A DNA stretch of 64,000 nucleotides from Pseudoclavibacter sp. AY1F1 (GCF_002931075.1 NZ_PSTQ01000004.1:62001-126000); one strand, 5' to 3'; shown: positions 16,174-25,191, numbered from the stretch's first letter. Notes: a model not told the origin generated them from the letters alone. A program made the numbers and translations.

Positions 16174-17562
16174 ATGTCGCCCACCGCTCTCACCCCGGTT
16201 TTCGTGGGGCTGCGCACGGGGCTCCATGCGCTGCTGTTCGGCCTCCTCGCGCTCGTGGTCGTGCGTGCGCTCATCACCCCGGGTCAGGGTGCGCCGGTCA
16301 TCGTCGGCGCGGCGGCGCTGTTCGGCGTGACGTACGGCCTCGGAGTCTTCGTGAGCTCGCGCACAACGTCAGTGTCGGGCCCTGACTCCCGCCGGCTCCT
16401 TTGGCTGGCCGCGCTGACCGTTGAGTGGATGCTCCTCCTCTGGCTGTCGCGCGAGGCCGCGTACCTCGTCTTCCCGCTCTTCTTCGTCTACCTGCACCTG
16501 CTTGGCCGAGCGGCGGGGATGCTGTCCGTCGCCGCGACGACCACCATCGCGGTCGTCGGCCTGGGCCTGCACGAGGGCTGGTCGGTCGCCGGCGTCGTCG
16601 GCCCGTGCATCGGGGCCGGCGTTGCCGTGCTCATCGGCCTCGGATACAAAGCCCTCGCGATGGAGGCCAGGGAGCGGGAGCAGCTGATGAGCGAGCTGCT
16701 GGAGACGCAGTCCCACCTGGTTGCCACGGAGCGCGAGGCGGGGACGCTCGCGGAGCGCGCGCGTCTTGCCAGGGAGATTCACGACACGGTCGCGCAGGGC
16801 CTGGCGAGCATCCAGATGCTCCTGCATGCCGCCGAGCGGGCCGAGCCGGACGGGCCAGGAGTCGCGCACGTCCGCCTGGCGAGGGAGACGGCCGCCGACA
16901 ACCTCGCGGAGACGCGGCGGTTCATTCGTGAGCTGTCGCCGCCCGACCTCGACGGCATGGACTTGGAGCACGCGCTGCGGCGGCTCGCCGAGGCGACCGC
17001 CGCGGCCCACGGGGTGCGCGTCGACGTTCGTGCCAGAACCGACGCACGGGGCCACGCCGACGCGCGGGGGAACACCGCCGTGCGGGGCAACACCGACCTA
17101 CGGGGCAACGCCGACTTACGGGGCGACGCCGATGTTCGGGCCAGCGCCGACTTACGGGGCGACGCCGATGTTCGGGCCAGCGCCGACTTACGGGACAACG
17201 CCGACCTACGGGACAACGCCGACTCACGGGGCGACGCCGACGCGCTGCCAATGGCCGTGCAGACTGCGCTGCTGCGCATCGCTCAGGGAGCGCTCGCGAA
17301 CGTTGCACAGCATGCTGGCGCGACGCGCGCCACCATTACCCTCGAGCAGACGGAAGCCGGGCTGACCTTCACGGTCGCCGACGACGGGCGGGGGTTCGAT
17401 ACGGCCGCCGATGCGCAGCCGACGCGCCCGCGAAGTGACTCGTTCGGGCTCGTGGCCGTGCGAGAGCGTGTACAGCAGTTGGGTGGAATGCTGGACGTCG
17501 CCTCGGTCCCAGGGCGAGGCACGACCCTCACCGTCACGCTCCCGAAGGAGGCGACCGCATGA
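16174..17562 (+). CDS. NarL-type sensor histidine kinase with a repeat inserted in the ATPase domain
   Basis: A 462-residue kinase starting at ATG 16174; the frame is open far upstream but only because it overlaps the permease gene. Five or six membrane segments (residues ~10-165) precede a HisKA_3 domain with the phospho-accepting histidine in RLAREIHDTVAQG. The HATPase domain has the N-box ALANVAQHAGA, DDGRGFD and GLVAVRERVQQLGG. Between VRVDVRARTD and ALPMAVQTALLRIAQ, where relatives have only a short turn, lies a 66-residue block of DLRGNA-type hexapeptides. The partner response regulator follows with an ATGA overlap. Confidence 0.9.
   Translation: MSPTALTPVFVGLRTGLHALLFGLLALVVVRALITPGQGAPVIVGAAALFGVTYGLGVFVSSRTTSVSGPDSRRLLWLAALTVEWMLLLWLSREAAYLVFPLFFVYLHLLGRAAGMLSVAATTTIAVVGLGLHEGWSVAGVVGPCIGAGVAVLIGLGYKALAMEAREREQLMSELLETQSHLVATEREAGTLAERARLAREIHDTVAQGLASIQMLLHAAERAEPDGPGVAHVRLARETAADNLAETRRFIRELSPPDLDGMDLEHALRRLAEATAAAHGVRVDVRARTDARGHADARGNTAVRGNTDLRGNADLRGDADVRASADLRGDADVRASADLRDNADLRDNADSRGDADALPMAVQTALLRIAQGALANVAQHAGATRATITLEQTEAGLTFTVADDGRGFDTAADAQPTRPRSDSFGLVAVRERVQQLGGMLDVASVPGRGTTLTVTLPKEATA
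17041..17238. repeat. In-frame 18-bp tandem repeat inside the histidine kinase, 11 copies
   Basis: Eleven consecutive 18-base units such as GACTTACGGGGCGACGCC and GATGTTCGGGCCAGCGCC, translated as hexapeptides of the form D-L-R-G-N-A or D-V-R-A-S-A. Two adjacent pairs are identical, which points to recent slippage or unequal exchange. The array lies within the ATP-binding domain, in a predicted surface loop. Confidence 0.95.
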
Positions 17563-18185
17563 TCAGAGTTGTCATCGCCGACGATCACCCCGTGGTCCGG
17601 GCGGGGCTCCGCGCGCTCCTCGGCGTCGAGGCCGACATCGAGGTTGTCGGCGAGGCGTCGAGTGCCGACGAGGCCGTGCGGGCTGCGGCGGATGAGCACC
17701 CCGACCTCGTTCTCATGGACTTGCAGTTCGGTGCGCGCGAGAACGAGAGTGGCGCGTCGGCGACCAAGCGCATCCGCGGCCTGCCTGATCCCCCGCACGT
17801 GCTTGTCGTGACGAACTACGACTCCGACGGTGACATCCTCGGCGCCGTCGAAGCCGGTGCCAGCGGGTATCTTCTGAAAGACGCGCCGCCCCACGAGCTG
17901 CTCGCGGCGGTGCGGGCCGCGGCCAGCGGAGCGAGCGCGCTTGCGCCGCCCATCGCGTCCCGACTCATGGACCGGCTCCGCGCACCGCAGCAGAGCCTGT
18001 CGCCTCGCGAGATCGAGGTGCTCGAGCTTGTTGCCGACGGATGCTCGAACACGGAAGTCGCCGCCGAGCTGTTCGTGACCGAGACGACCGTGAAGTCGCA
18101 CCTTGCGCACGTGTTCTCGAAGCTCGGCGTGACCTCCCGCACGGCGGCGGTCTCCGAGGCGAGGGCGCGCGGCGTTCTGCGCTAG
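17559..18185 (+). CDS. NarL/LuxR-family response regulator
   Basis: A 208-residue response regulator. The receiver domain has the acidic pair D8/D9, the phospho-acceptor Asp54 in LVLMD and the conserved Lys in YLLKDAPPHELL. The C-terminal LuxR-type HTH is LSPREIEVLELVADGCSN with TETTVKSHLAHVFSKLGV. It overlaps the kinase by four bases. Likely target: the divergent exporter genes at 14257-16007 and its own operon. Confidence 0.95.
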   Translation: MIRVVIADDHPVVRAGLRALLGVEADIEVVGEASSADEAVRAAADEHPDLVLMDLQFGARENESGASATKRIRGLPDPPHVLVVTNYDSDGDILGAVEAGASGYLLKDAPPHELLAAVRAAASGASALAPPIASRLMDRLRAPQQSLSPREIEVLELVADGCSNTEVAAELFVTETTVKSHLAHVFSKLGVTSRTAAVSEARARGVLR

Positions 18186-18330
18186 GTCGTGCCTGAGAGC
18201 CTCTGGCCTACGCCACTCGGATCCCCTGGCGCCGTCCGCACTCCGCGTACCACACCCCGCAGCACACCGCACACCGCAGCACCCCGCGCACCGCAGCCCG
18301 CACCCGCAGCACCCGGCTTAGTCTGGAGCG

Positions 18331-18924
18331 GTGATCCTTGACCGCTTGTCGAAACCAGCCGCCGCGTTCCTGGCGTTGTCCGCGCTGCTCTCGCTTGTCG
18401 GCTGCGCGGGTCCCGAGGCTCCGGGCGCTCGCGAAATGTCGCCGACCGCAACCGGCGGGCAGACGCGGGCCGAGCTGATCAGCACGCTCGACGGCATGGC
18501 CGGGCTATCGTTCTCCGGTGTCGGGGGCTCTGAGCCGAACGTCAAGGGCAACACCGGTTTCACGTTCCAGGTGCGGCTGGATCCCGAGTATGTGCTCGTG
18601 GACCCGGCCGGCCTCGTGGAGTTTCTCGCCGAGTCCGCGTGGTCGGTCAACGACGACCCGATGCCGAATACGTCCGTCGAGATCAACTACACGGGAGCGC
18701 CGGGCGACCAGTTGGACCTGGCAGCGGTGGCCGGGGCCGAGGGATGGCTCTCGCCGAGCGGAGGAGGCATCGGGGTAGCCGCGAACGGCTTCTCGCGTGT
18801 GGTGATTCCCGTCTCGGACTCTGCGGTCGAGAAGGGTGTGCCGGAGAATCTCGACCGGCTCGGGGACTGGCCTGGAGTCGTCCCGGAAACACCCTCGGAT
18901 CTCGTGGCTCCCCGCGTGGACTGA
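18331..18924 (+). CDS. Putative lipoprotein, hypothetical
   Basis: A 197-residue product from GTG 18331. The N-terminus is a lipoprotein signal (KPAAAFLALSALLSLVGC) with a lipobox at LVGC; Cys31 or so would be lipidated. The mature part contains no family I know; it has a RLDPEYVLVDPAGLV strand region and a Gly-rich stretch SPSGGGIG. The upstream 145 bases are rich in CACCGCAGC-type repeats, with a possible promoter element TTAGTC near 18315. It probably sits on the outer face of the membrane. Confidence 0.65.
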   Translation: MILDRLSKPAAAFLALSALLSLVGCAGPEAPGAREMSPTATGGQTRAELISTLDGMAGLSFSGVGGSEPNVKGNTGFTFQVRLDPEYVLVDPAGLVEFLAESAWSVNDDPMPNTSVEINYTGAPGDQLDLAAVAGAEGWLSPSGGGIGVAANGFSRVVIPVSDSAVEKGVPENLDRLGDWPGVVPETPSDLVAPRVD

Positions 18925-18989
18925 CCCCGGCGTCGCTAAGCCCGACGAGACGCGCGAGAGTCGCGAGCTCGATCGCCCCGCCCTCGCCC

Positions 18990-19430
18990 CGCCCCTGCTC
19001 GCCCTCTGTGGCGGTCGGATTCCGGGTCGCGAGGAGGAACGTATGCGCGTCGGCCGGAATCGTGCGCCGAAAGCGGAACTCGGCGCGGCAGTCGGCTTCC
19101 TGCCAACGAGGAAGAACCAGTCCGCGCCGGCGGGATTCCCGCGCCGGAAACGGAGCTCATGCACGACTGCCGGGTGCCCGCCCGCGAGCAAGAACGAGCG
19201 AGCGTCGGCCAGATTCCTGCCCGCGAGGAGGAACGTATGCGCGGCGGCCGGAATCGTGCGCCGAAAGCGGAATCGTGCGCGGCAGTTGGCTTCCTGCCAA
19301 CGAGGAAGAACCACTCCGCGCCGGCGGGATTCCCGCGCCGGAAGCGGAGCTCATGCCCCGCGGACGGACTCCCGCCCGCGAAGAGGAACCAGCGCGCGTC
19401 GGCGATACTCCTACGCCAGAGGCGGACCTA
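18990..19430. repeat. Degenerate 39-bp tandem array, about 11 units, with a 134-bp near-perfect direct repeat
   Basis: The 500-base gap between the lipoprotein and the DUF222 gene contains units spaced 37-40 bases, each opening with a GCGAGGAGGAAC-like or GCCGAAAGCGGAAC-like segment (near 19029, 19068, 19107, 19143, 19183, 19223, 19262, 19301, 19338, 19378 and 19415). Bases 19029-19162 recur at 19223-19356 with few mismatches and no indel. All units lack unique spacers, so this is not CRISPR. Because 39 is 13 codons, the frames stay open for several hundred bases, but no start with a ribosome-binding site or known protein is found. Confidence 0.8.
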
Positions 19431-21053
19431 GAACGGTGGCGGTGCGACTTCGTTTGCCCGCGCCGGCGGGGTACCGCTGACTGGGCGCAGACGTTCGTCT
19501 GACATCGACGGCGCGGTGCCGCCTGCTCTGGTCAATTCGTCGCTTGGTGTGAAGATCACGCCGTAGGGTTCGGGTCGGTCGATGTAGACCTTCCCGCTCG
19601 GAGTGGTCCATTCGAGGATGCCGCCGCCGAGTTGTCTGACTTGCCAGGCGGTGTGGTGTTTCACGATGTGGTGCGCGAGGCAGAAGTCGCTGAGGTTCCA
19701 GACGGCGGTCTTACCCCCGTACTGGTGATCGATGGTGTGATCGAGTTCGCATCTCGCGGCAGGTTGTCGGCAGCCGATGAAGCGGCAGTGCACGTCGCGG
19801 GCTTGCAGGAACGCGCGCATCGCGGCGGTGGGCGTGTACGAGTCGACGGCCTGCACGGCACCCGTGACCGGGTGGGTGAGGACGCGGATGAAGGCTGGCG
19901 CGGTGGCGGCGAGGCGTTTCGCTTCTTCAAGCGGCATGGGCGACATGCCATCCAGCAGCGCCGGAGCAAAGCCCCGGCCGCCTGGGCCGCCGGAGTTGAG
20001 GCCGCCGGAGTTGAGGCCGCCGGTGTTGGGGCCGCCACTGTTCGGGCCGGCCAGCATGCTCGTGGCCGGGATGCTGATGTGCGCGGTGGCCTGGATGCCT
20101 CTCGCGGCGGTCGCGGACGGGTTCATGGGGTCGCTCGTGAGGAGCATGTCCGCGATCACATCGGACATGACCTGGTCAAGGGTGCGCTCGTCGGGCGCAT
20201 GGTCCGCGCTGTCTTCCCCGCTCGCCGGGTTCGCGCTCGTGCCCGCTGCAGCGCTCGTGCCTGCTGCCGGGTTCGTGCCCGCTGCTGCGCTCGTGCCGGC
20301 TGCAGCGTTCGCGCCGTCCGCTGGCTCTTCGATCGCGGCGCCTGGCTTGGGGCGGGCCTTGATGATCGCTTTGCCCTGCTTCCGCGCCCGGTCCAGGACA
20401 GCGTTCGCGACGAACGAGCTCATCAGCACACGCAGCACGCTCATGCCGTCGCCGAGGTCCTCGACGCTCGCGCGGCGGCGTTTCTTCGCCCGCTCGTAAC
20501 GCTGATCGATGGACTCCCCGGTGAGCTCCTCCGCGACCCGCTCAGCCGCCTTCTGGAGAGCCTTCGGCGGGAGGGGTTCCTGCCGCACCCGCTCGAGCAT
20601 GACCTGCAGGAACTCGGCCCGACGCAGCACCTGCTCCGCGGGATCCTCATGGTTCACCTTCAACCCGACGCTCGCGAGCGTGCTCGCCTGCGCAGGCGTT
20701 GCCAGATTCTCCTCGAGCGCGAACGTGAGCGCCGGGAACTCCCGCAACGTCACCGCCGCCGACGCCAGGTGCCCCTGCGCGGTCCCAGCGGCGAGCCTCA
20801 CCAGCAGCCCCACCTCGTTCGCGATCGAGCGCACATGCATCGCCGACTCAGCGCACCCCTCAGCACGATCAAGCGCATGCCCGAACTCGTACGCGGCCGC
20901 GTGCGCCCGCAACTGCAACGCCGCACCCGCCGCGAGCATCGCCGCGGCAGCCTCCTCCAACGCCAGAATCTCCGACCGCCGCGCCGCGACCGACACCGGA
21001 TCCGAAGGGTCAAACCCAGGATCCGGAACGCCATCATCGCGGTGCTGTTGCAT
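19428..21053 (-). CDS. DUF222 domain / HNH endonuclease (13E12 repeat family)
   Basis: A 541-residue protein read from ATG 21053. The N-terminal two-thirds is DUF222 (helical, with the typical RARAAYEFGHAL-like opening and the TLDQVMSDVIADML segment), and the C-terminus is an HNH nuclease with CRFIGCRQPAARCELDH, HTIDHQYGG, NLSDFCLAHHIVKH. Such genes occur in many copies in Microbacteriaceae and in mycobacteria (REP13E12) and are thought to be selfish or mobile. Two internal low-complexity blocks are present: AAAGT/AAGTN repeats near 20230-20310 and GGLNSGG repeats near 19984-20050, each encoded by 15-base units. Confidence 0.9.
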   Translation of the reverse strand: MQQHRDDGVPDPGFDPSDPVSVAARRSEILALEEAAAAMLAAGAALQLRAHAAAYEFGHALDRAEGCAESAMHVRSIANEVGLLVRLAAGTAQGHLASAAVTLREFPALTFALEENLATPAQASTLASVGLKVNHEDPAEQVLRRAEFLQVMLERVRQEPLPPKALQKAAERVAEELTGESIDQRYERAKKRRRASVEDLGDGMSVLRVLMSSFVANAVLDRARKQGKAIIKARPKPGAAIEEPADGANAAAGTSAAAGTNPAAGTSAAAGTSANPASGEDSADHAPDERTLDQVMSDVIADMLLTSDPMNPSATAARGIQATAHISIPATSMLAGPNSGGPNTGGLNSGGLNSGGPGGRGFAPALLDGMSPMPLEEAKRLAATAPAFIRVLTHPVTGAVQAVDSYTPTAAMRAFLQARDVHCRFIGCRQPAARCELDHTIDHQYGGKTAVWNLSDFCLAHHIVKHHTAWQVRQLGGGILEWTTPSGKVYIDRPEPYGVIFTPSDELTRAGGTAPSMSDERLRPVSGTPPARANEVAPPPF

Positions 21054-21093
21054 GCCCCAAACACTACGCACCACCACCGACATTTCGCAGGGT

Positions 21094-21233
21094 TGTGGAT
21101 AACTTCCTCACCCACGAAACACTCCCCGCAAGCCCGTTCACCAGTTATCCCCAGAACTGAAGCGAACCCAAATTTTACAATTTTCGCATATAACTTTGAA
21201 CCGGAGGGGGGCGTCAAAGAGAAATGCGGATAA
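21094..21233. other. A+T-rich leader with three DnaA-box-like motifs
   Basis: Upstream of the DUF222 gene are TGTGGATAA at 21094-21102 (an exact reverse-complement match to the DnaA box TTATCCACA), TTATCCCCA at 21145-21153 and TGCGGATAA at 21225-21233 (one mismatch each). The stretch 21165-21245 is strikingly A+T-rich for this genome. There is no dnaA/dnaN neighbourhood, so it is not oriC. Confidence 0.4.
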
Positions 21234-21285
21234 CTTAATTTCTTTGCCGCAATGCGCTCGAGGTGGGCGCAGCTCGCGCAGAGCG

Positions 21286-22752
21286 CTAGCGAACTTCGCC
21301 ACGCAGCAGCTGCACCGGGTCGACACCCTGACGCCGCAGGTGCCTGTTCGTCAGCGCGCACGCGATTGCGATGACCGCGGTCATGCCGAGCGTCGCGAGC
21401 AGCTGCTCCCTGGACCCCTCGTTGAGCATTGTCAGCACGATGATCACCAGGAGGATCACACCGGCCAGGATGCTCAACCAGGGGAAGCCGGGCATGCGGG
21501 CCGTGAGGGTCTCGCCGCGTGCATCCGCTCGCCGTCGGAGCACGAACTGTGAGGCCGTTACCGTGGCCCACAGCACGATGAGGGTCGAGCCGACGACGTT
21601 CAACAGCGTCGGGAGGACAGCGTCGGGCGCGAGGAAGTTGAAGACGACGGTGAGGAAGCCGACGCCGACCGAGACGAGTACGGCGACGGCCGGCGTGCCG
21701 TTGCGCGCGAGGCGCTGCATGCCGCGGGGCGCGAAGCGGCGCTCGGACAGCGAGTAGACCATGCGTGAGGCGCCGTAGAGGTTGGCGTTGAGCGCCGAGA
21801 GCAGGGCGATGACGATGATGCCCGACATGATGAAGTCGACGCCGGGAATGTTGGTGACCGCGAGCACCGCGGCGAACGGACCGGCGACGGCGGGGTCGGT
21901 CCACGGAAGCGCGGCGACGATCACGAAGACCGAGCCGATGTAGAAGAGCAGGATGCGCCACAGGACGCTGCGCACGGCGCGGCGGATGCTCGTGGCGGGG
22001 TCGCGCGTCTCGGCGGCGGCGATCGCGGTGAGTTCGGTGCCGCCGAAGCTGAACATGACGATCAGCAGGGCGGCCGAGATGCCGAGGATGCCGGTCGGCG
22101 CGAACCCGTCGTGAGCTACGAGGTTCGAGAGGCCCGGCGAGGGCACGTCGGGGATGAGGCCGAAGAGGAGCGCCGCACCCAGGGCGAGGAAGCCGATGAT
22201 GGCGGCCACCTTAAGCACGGCGAACCAGAACTCGAAGGAGCCGTAGCGGCGAACCCCGAGCAGGTTGACGAGCGTGAACGTCACCATGAATGCGAGCGCC
22301 CACACGCCCTGCGGAATGCCGGGGGTCCAGGCGGCCACGATCGCGGCAGCCCCAGTCGCCTCGGCGGCGATGACGATCACCAGCTGCATCCAGTAGAACC
22401 AGCCGAGAGTGGCGCCTGCCGTCGCCCCGAATGCCTTGGCCGCGTACACGGAGAATGCGCCGCTCTGCGGGTCGGCGGCGGCCATCTCCGCGAGCATGAA
22501 GAGCACGAAGATGACAAGCAGGCCGGCGACTGCGTACGAGACGATGACGGCGGGCCCGGCGACCGCGATCGCCTGGCCGGAGCCCACGAAGAGGCCGGCA
22601 CCGATCGCGCCGCCGAGGCCCATCATGGCGAGCTGGCGAGGCGAGAGCGAGCGCTGCAGGTGGTGCGCCTCGCTGGCCTGCCCCGCGACGGCTTGAGGGT
22701 CTCGCGCAGCCTCGTGCTGGCTGGGGTTTTCGGATGCGCTGGCGGAAGTCAC
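21286..22752 (-). CDS. APC-superfamily amino-acid permease
   Basis: A 488-residue transporter with about twelve membrane helices. The first helix carries the family motif LAMMGLGGAIGAGLFVGSG, and FSFGGTELTAIAAAETRDP and LNANLYGASRMVYSL mark helices 6-7 and the following loop. It resembles the GabP/LysP/AnsP group that imports amino acids by proton symport. The GTG at 22752 (VTSASASENP), preceded by GGGAGAA, is chosen over the much longer open frame to 23022, whose extra sequence overlaps the divergent VanZ gene. It is most likely monocistronic. Confidence 0.85.
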   Translation of the reverse strand: MTSASASENPSQHEAARDPQAVAGQASEAHHLQRSLSPRQLAMMGLGGAIGAGLFVGSGQAIAVAGPAVIVSYAVAGLLVIFVLFMLAEMAAADPQSGAFSVYAAKAFGATAGATLGWFYWMQLVIVIAAEATGAAAIVAAWTPGIPQGVWALAFMVTFTLVNLLGVRRYGSFEFWFAVLKVAAIIGFLALGAALLFGLIPDVPSPGLSNLVAHDGFAPTGILGISAALLIVMFSFGGTELTAIAAAETRDPATSIRRAVRSVLWRILLFYIGSVFVIVAALPWTDPAVAGPFAAVLAVTNIPGVDFIMSGIIVIALLSALNANLYGASRMVYSLSERRFAPRGMQRLARNGTPAVAVLVSVGVGFLTVVFNFLAPDAVLPTLLNVVGSTLIVLWATVTASQFVLRRRADARGETLTARMPGFPWLSILAGVILLVIIVLTMLNEGSREQLLATLGMTAVIAIACALTNRHLRRQGVDPVQLLRGEVR

Positions 22753-22880
22753 AAGCCGGAATTCTCCCACGATTGCAGAGCTCGGCTTGTCGCCTGTGGA
22801 GAAGCGCATGCCGACGCGTATCGTCCGCGTATCGAAACTCGCATACGTCCTCGCAACACGCCCCTCGAGAGGCTGTAGCC

Positions 22881-23384
22881 ATGAGCTACAGCCGAGCAGA
22901 ACAGACCCTAGAACTCCCGACCACGCGGGCCTACGGCAGCGCCCAGCGGCGACAGCGCACACGGCGTCCGTCGCGCGCACCTCGACTGTTGGTGGCTGGG
23001 CTTTTCCTCGCGTACCTGGCATTACTGACCTGGCTGATCGTGTGGAAGCTCGAAGCGCCGTTTGTGGGCTGGGGCGAGACGAGGCACCTGAAGCTCATCC
23101 CGTTCATCGCGAGCGAGGGGTACGCGGCGAGCCGGCCGCTTGAGGTGCTCGCTAACGTCGCCGTTTTCGTTCCGTTCGGCCTCTGCACTGGGTACCTGTG
23201 GCGCGTGGCTCCCGGCCCGAAGACGTTCTTCGCGGCCGGCTTCACGAGCCTCGCCATGGAGTCGACGCAGTTCGCGCTTGCCGTCGGCAGCTTCGATACG
23301 ACCGACATCATCGCGAACACCGTCGGCGCGCTGATGGGTGCGGCGATCGTCGCGCCGAGCGTGCGGCGCTCGGCGTTCAGCTAG
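22881..23384 (+). CDS. VanZ-like membrane protein
   Basis: A 167-residue protein from ATG 22881. After a basic cytoplasmic leader come four hydrophobic segments with VanZ-family features: the LKLIPF turn, EVLANVAVFVPFGL, and the AMESTQFAL ... DTTDIIANTVGALMG pair. VanZ proteins lower teicoplanin binding or affect lipoglycopeptide resistance by an unclear membrane mechanism. Its 3' end overlaps by four bases the convergent sensor kinase, and a VanY-type gene lies beyond the regulator genes, which strengthens a cell-wall role. Confidence 0.85.
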   Translation: MSYSRAEQTLELPTTRAYGSAQRRQRTRRPSRAPRLLVAGLFLAYLALLTWLIVWKLEAPFVGWGETRHLKLIPFIASEGYAASRPLEVLANVAVFVPFGLCTGYLWRVAPGPKTFFAAGFTSLAMESTQFALAVGSFDTTDIIANTVGALMGAAIVAPSVRRSAFS

Positions 23385-24499
23385 GTCGCGTCGCGGACGC
23401 TTGCCGCGCTCGCCTCGCGACCGGTCGCGGGTGGCAGGCGCACGGTCACGCGTAGCCCGCCGCCGTCGCGCACCGCGAGCTGCATCGAACCGCCGTGCGC
23501 CTTCACGACGCTCTTCACGATCGCGAGACCCAGCCCAACGCCGGCATGGTCGCTGCGGGCGCGCTGCTCGCCGCGCTGGAACGGCTCCGTGAGGGTCGCG
23601 AGTAGCTTTTCGTCGATCGGGCTGCCCGTGTTCTCGACGACCAACATCGCCGCATCCGCCGCCGAACTCGTCGTGAGAGTGACGGACCCGCCCTGCGCCA
23701 AGTTGTGCACGATCGCGTTGTGCAGCAGGTTTGTCGTGAGCAGCGAGATGAGCGCCGGCGACCCGACCGTATTCGCCACCTCCCCCGCCGTCTCGATGGC
23801 GACGCCCCTCTTCTCGGCAAGCGGAAGCAGCGTCTCGGCCGCCTCCTCCGCGACGAGCGACAGGTCGACGCGCTCGGTCGCGAACGTGCCGTGCTCGGTG
23901 CGGCTCAGCACCAACAACGCCTCCGTCAGCTCGATGGCGCGAGCGTTCACCGAGTACAGGCGGCCGAGCACCTCGTCGTGATCGTGGTCCGGGTCTTTCC
24001 GGGCGACGTCGAGGAGCGTCTGCGAGATCGCGAGCGGCGTGCGCAGCTCGTGCGAGGCGTTCGCCGCGAACCGCTGCTGCTGGGCGACGTGCGCCTCCAG
24101 CTGGGCGAGCATCGCGTCGAAGCTGTCCGCGAGTTCCGTGAACTCGTCGCTCTTCCCCTCCAAGCGGATGCGGTGAGATAGCGACCCGGCCGCGGCAGCA
24201 CGCGTGGCGACCGTGATGCGCGTGAGCGGGGCGAGCATCCGCCCCGCCAGGAACCATCCGCCGACCAACGCGAAGACGAGCAGGAACAGCAAGGCCCAGG
24301 CAGCAGCCGGCACAAACGCGCGCACGAGGTCGGTGCGGCCGGGGAAGAACGTCCACTCGCTCGCCATCGCCTCGGCTGGCACGTAGCGGAGCAGGAAGGC
24401 GTAGACCACAGCGAGCAGCAGCGCGCCCGCGATCATGAGGAAGGCGGCGTAGCTGAGGGCGAGCTTCAGTCGAACGCTGAGGCCGCGCTGCCGGGTCAC
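23381..24499 (-). CDS. Sensor histidine kinase, VanS/CutS-like
   Basis: A 372-residue kinase with two membrane helices (about 10-38 and 62-88) flanking a short extracytoplasmic loop, a HAMP domain (GRMLAPLTRITVATR), a HisKA domain with His150 in RFAANASHELRTPLA, and an HATPase domain with LLHNAIVHN, VENTG and GVGLGLAIVKSV. The short sensor loop is typical of VanS/CutS kinases that sense in the membrane. It is downstream of, and overlaps (ATGA), the response regulator gene. Confidence 0.9.
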   Translation of the reverse strand: MTRQRGLSVRLKLALSYAAFLMIAGALLLAVVYAFLLRYVPAEAMASEWTFFPGRTDLVRAFVPAAAWALLFLLVFALVGGWFLAGRMLAPLTRITVATRAAAAGSLSHRIRLEGKSDEFTELADSFDAMLAQLEAHVAQQQRFAANASHELRTPLAISQTLLDVARKDPDHDHDEVLGRLYSVNARAIELTEALLVLSRTEHGTFATERVDLSLVAEEAAETLLPLAEKRGVAIETAGEVANTVGSPALISLLTTNLLHNAIVHNLAQGGSVTLTTSSAADAAMLVVENTGSPIDEKLLATLTEPFQRGEQRARSDHAGVGLGLAIVKSVVKAHGGSMQLAVRDGGGLRVTVRLPPATGREASAASVRDAT

Positions 24500-25191
24500 C
24501 GCGGTTCGTTCTCTTCGTGCACCGAGTCCGCGTCGGCGTCAATGCGGTAGCCGACGCCCGGCACGGTGACGATGAGCCACGGCTCCCCGAGGCGCTTTCG
24601 CAGCGCGGAGACAGTGATGCGGACGGCGTTCGTGAACGGGTCGGCGTTCTCGTCCCAGGCCTTCTCGAGCAGCTCCTCGGCGCTGATGACTCCCCCGCCA
24701 GCGCTCATGAGCACCTCGAGCACGGCGAACTGTTTGCGGGTGAGAGCCACGTAGCGGCCGTCCCGGTACACCTCGCGACGGAACGGGTCGAGCTTCAAGC
24801 CGGCGATCTCATGTATGGGCGGGCGGCTGTGCGCGCGGCGGCGATTCAGGGCGCGCAGTCGCAGCACCAGCTCCTGCAGCTCGAAGGGCTTCGTGAGGTA
24901 GTCGTCGGCGCCGAGCTCGAAGCCTGACGCCTTGTCGTCGAGCCGGTCGGCGGCAGTGAGCATGAGGATGAGCACCCCGCTCTGCGACGCCACGATTCGC
25001 TTGGCCACCTCGTCGCCGGAGGGGCCCGGGATGTCACGGTCGAGCACAGCGACGTCGTAATCGTTGACGCTCAGCAGCTCGAGCGCCGCGTGCCCGTCAC
25101 CGGCGATGTCGGCGGCGATGGCCTCGAGCCGCAGCCCGTCGCGGATCGCCTCCGCCATGTAGGGCTCGTCTTCAACCAGCAGCACACGCAT
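24496..25191 (-). CDS. OmpR/PhoB-family response regulator, VanR/CutR-like
   Basis: A 231-residue regulator: receiver domain with E7/D8 and Asp51 (VAVLDRDIPGPSGDE), conserved Lys in DDYLTKPFELQELVLR, and a C-terminal winged helix (VALTRKQFAVLEVLMSAGG ... VRITVSALRKRLGEP). DRDIPG is typical of the VanR/CutR branch. It is divergent from the M15 peptidase at 25278 across 86 bases, so that peptidase and perhaps the VanZ gene are plausible targets. Confidence 0.9.
   Translation of the reverse strand: MRVLLVEDEPYMAEAIRDGLRLEAIAADIAGDGHAALELLSVNDYDVAVLDRDIPGPSGDEVAKRIVASQSGVLILMLTAADRLDDKASGFELGADDYLTKPFELQELVLRLRALNRRRAHSRPPIHEIAGLKLDPFRREVYRDGRYVALTRKQFAVLEVLMSAGGGVISAEELLEKAWDENADPFTNAVRITVSALRKRLGEPWLIVTVPGVGYRIDADADSVHEENEPR

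Noticed and set aside
18990-19430. CRISPR array
   Set aside because: The 39-bp units are contiguous and degenerate with no unique spacers, and no cas gene is in the window.
21094-21233. Chromosomal origin of replication
   Set aside because: Only three box-like motifs and none of the dnaA, dnaN, gyrB or rpmH neighbours.
22753-23022. Extended N-terminus of the amino-acid permease
   Set aside because: It overlaps the VanZ gene in antisense, lacks membrane helices expected there, and a GTG with GGGAGAA gives the normal family start.
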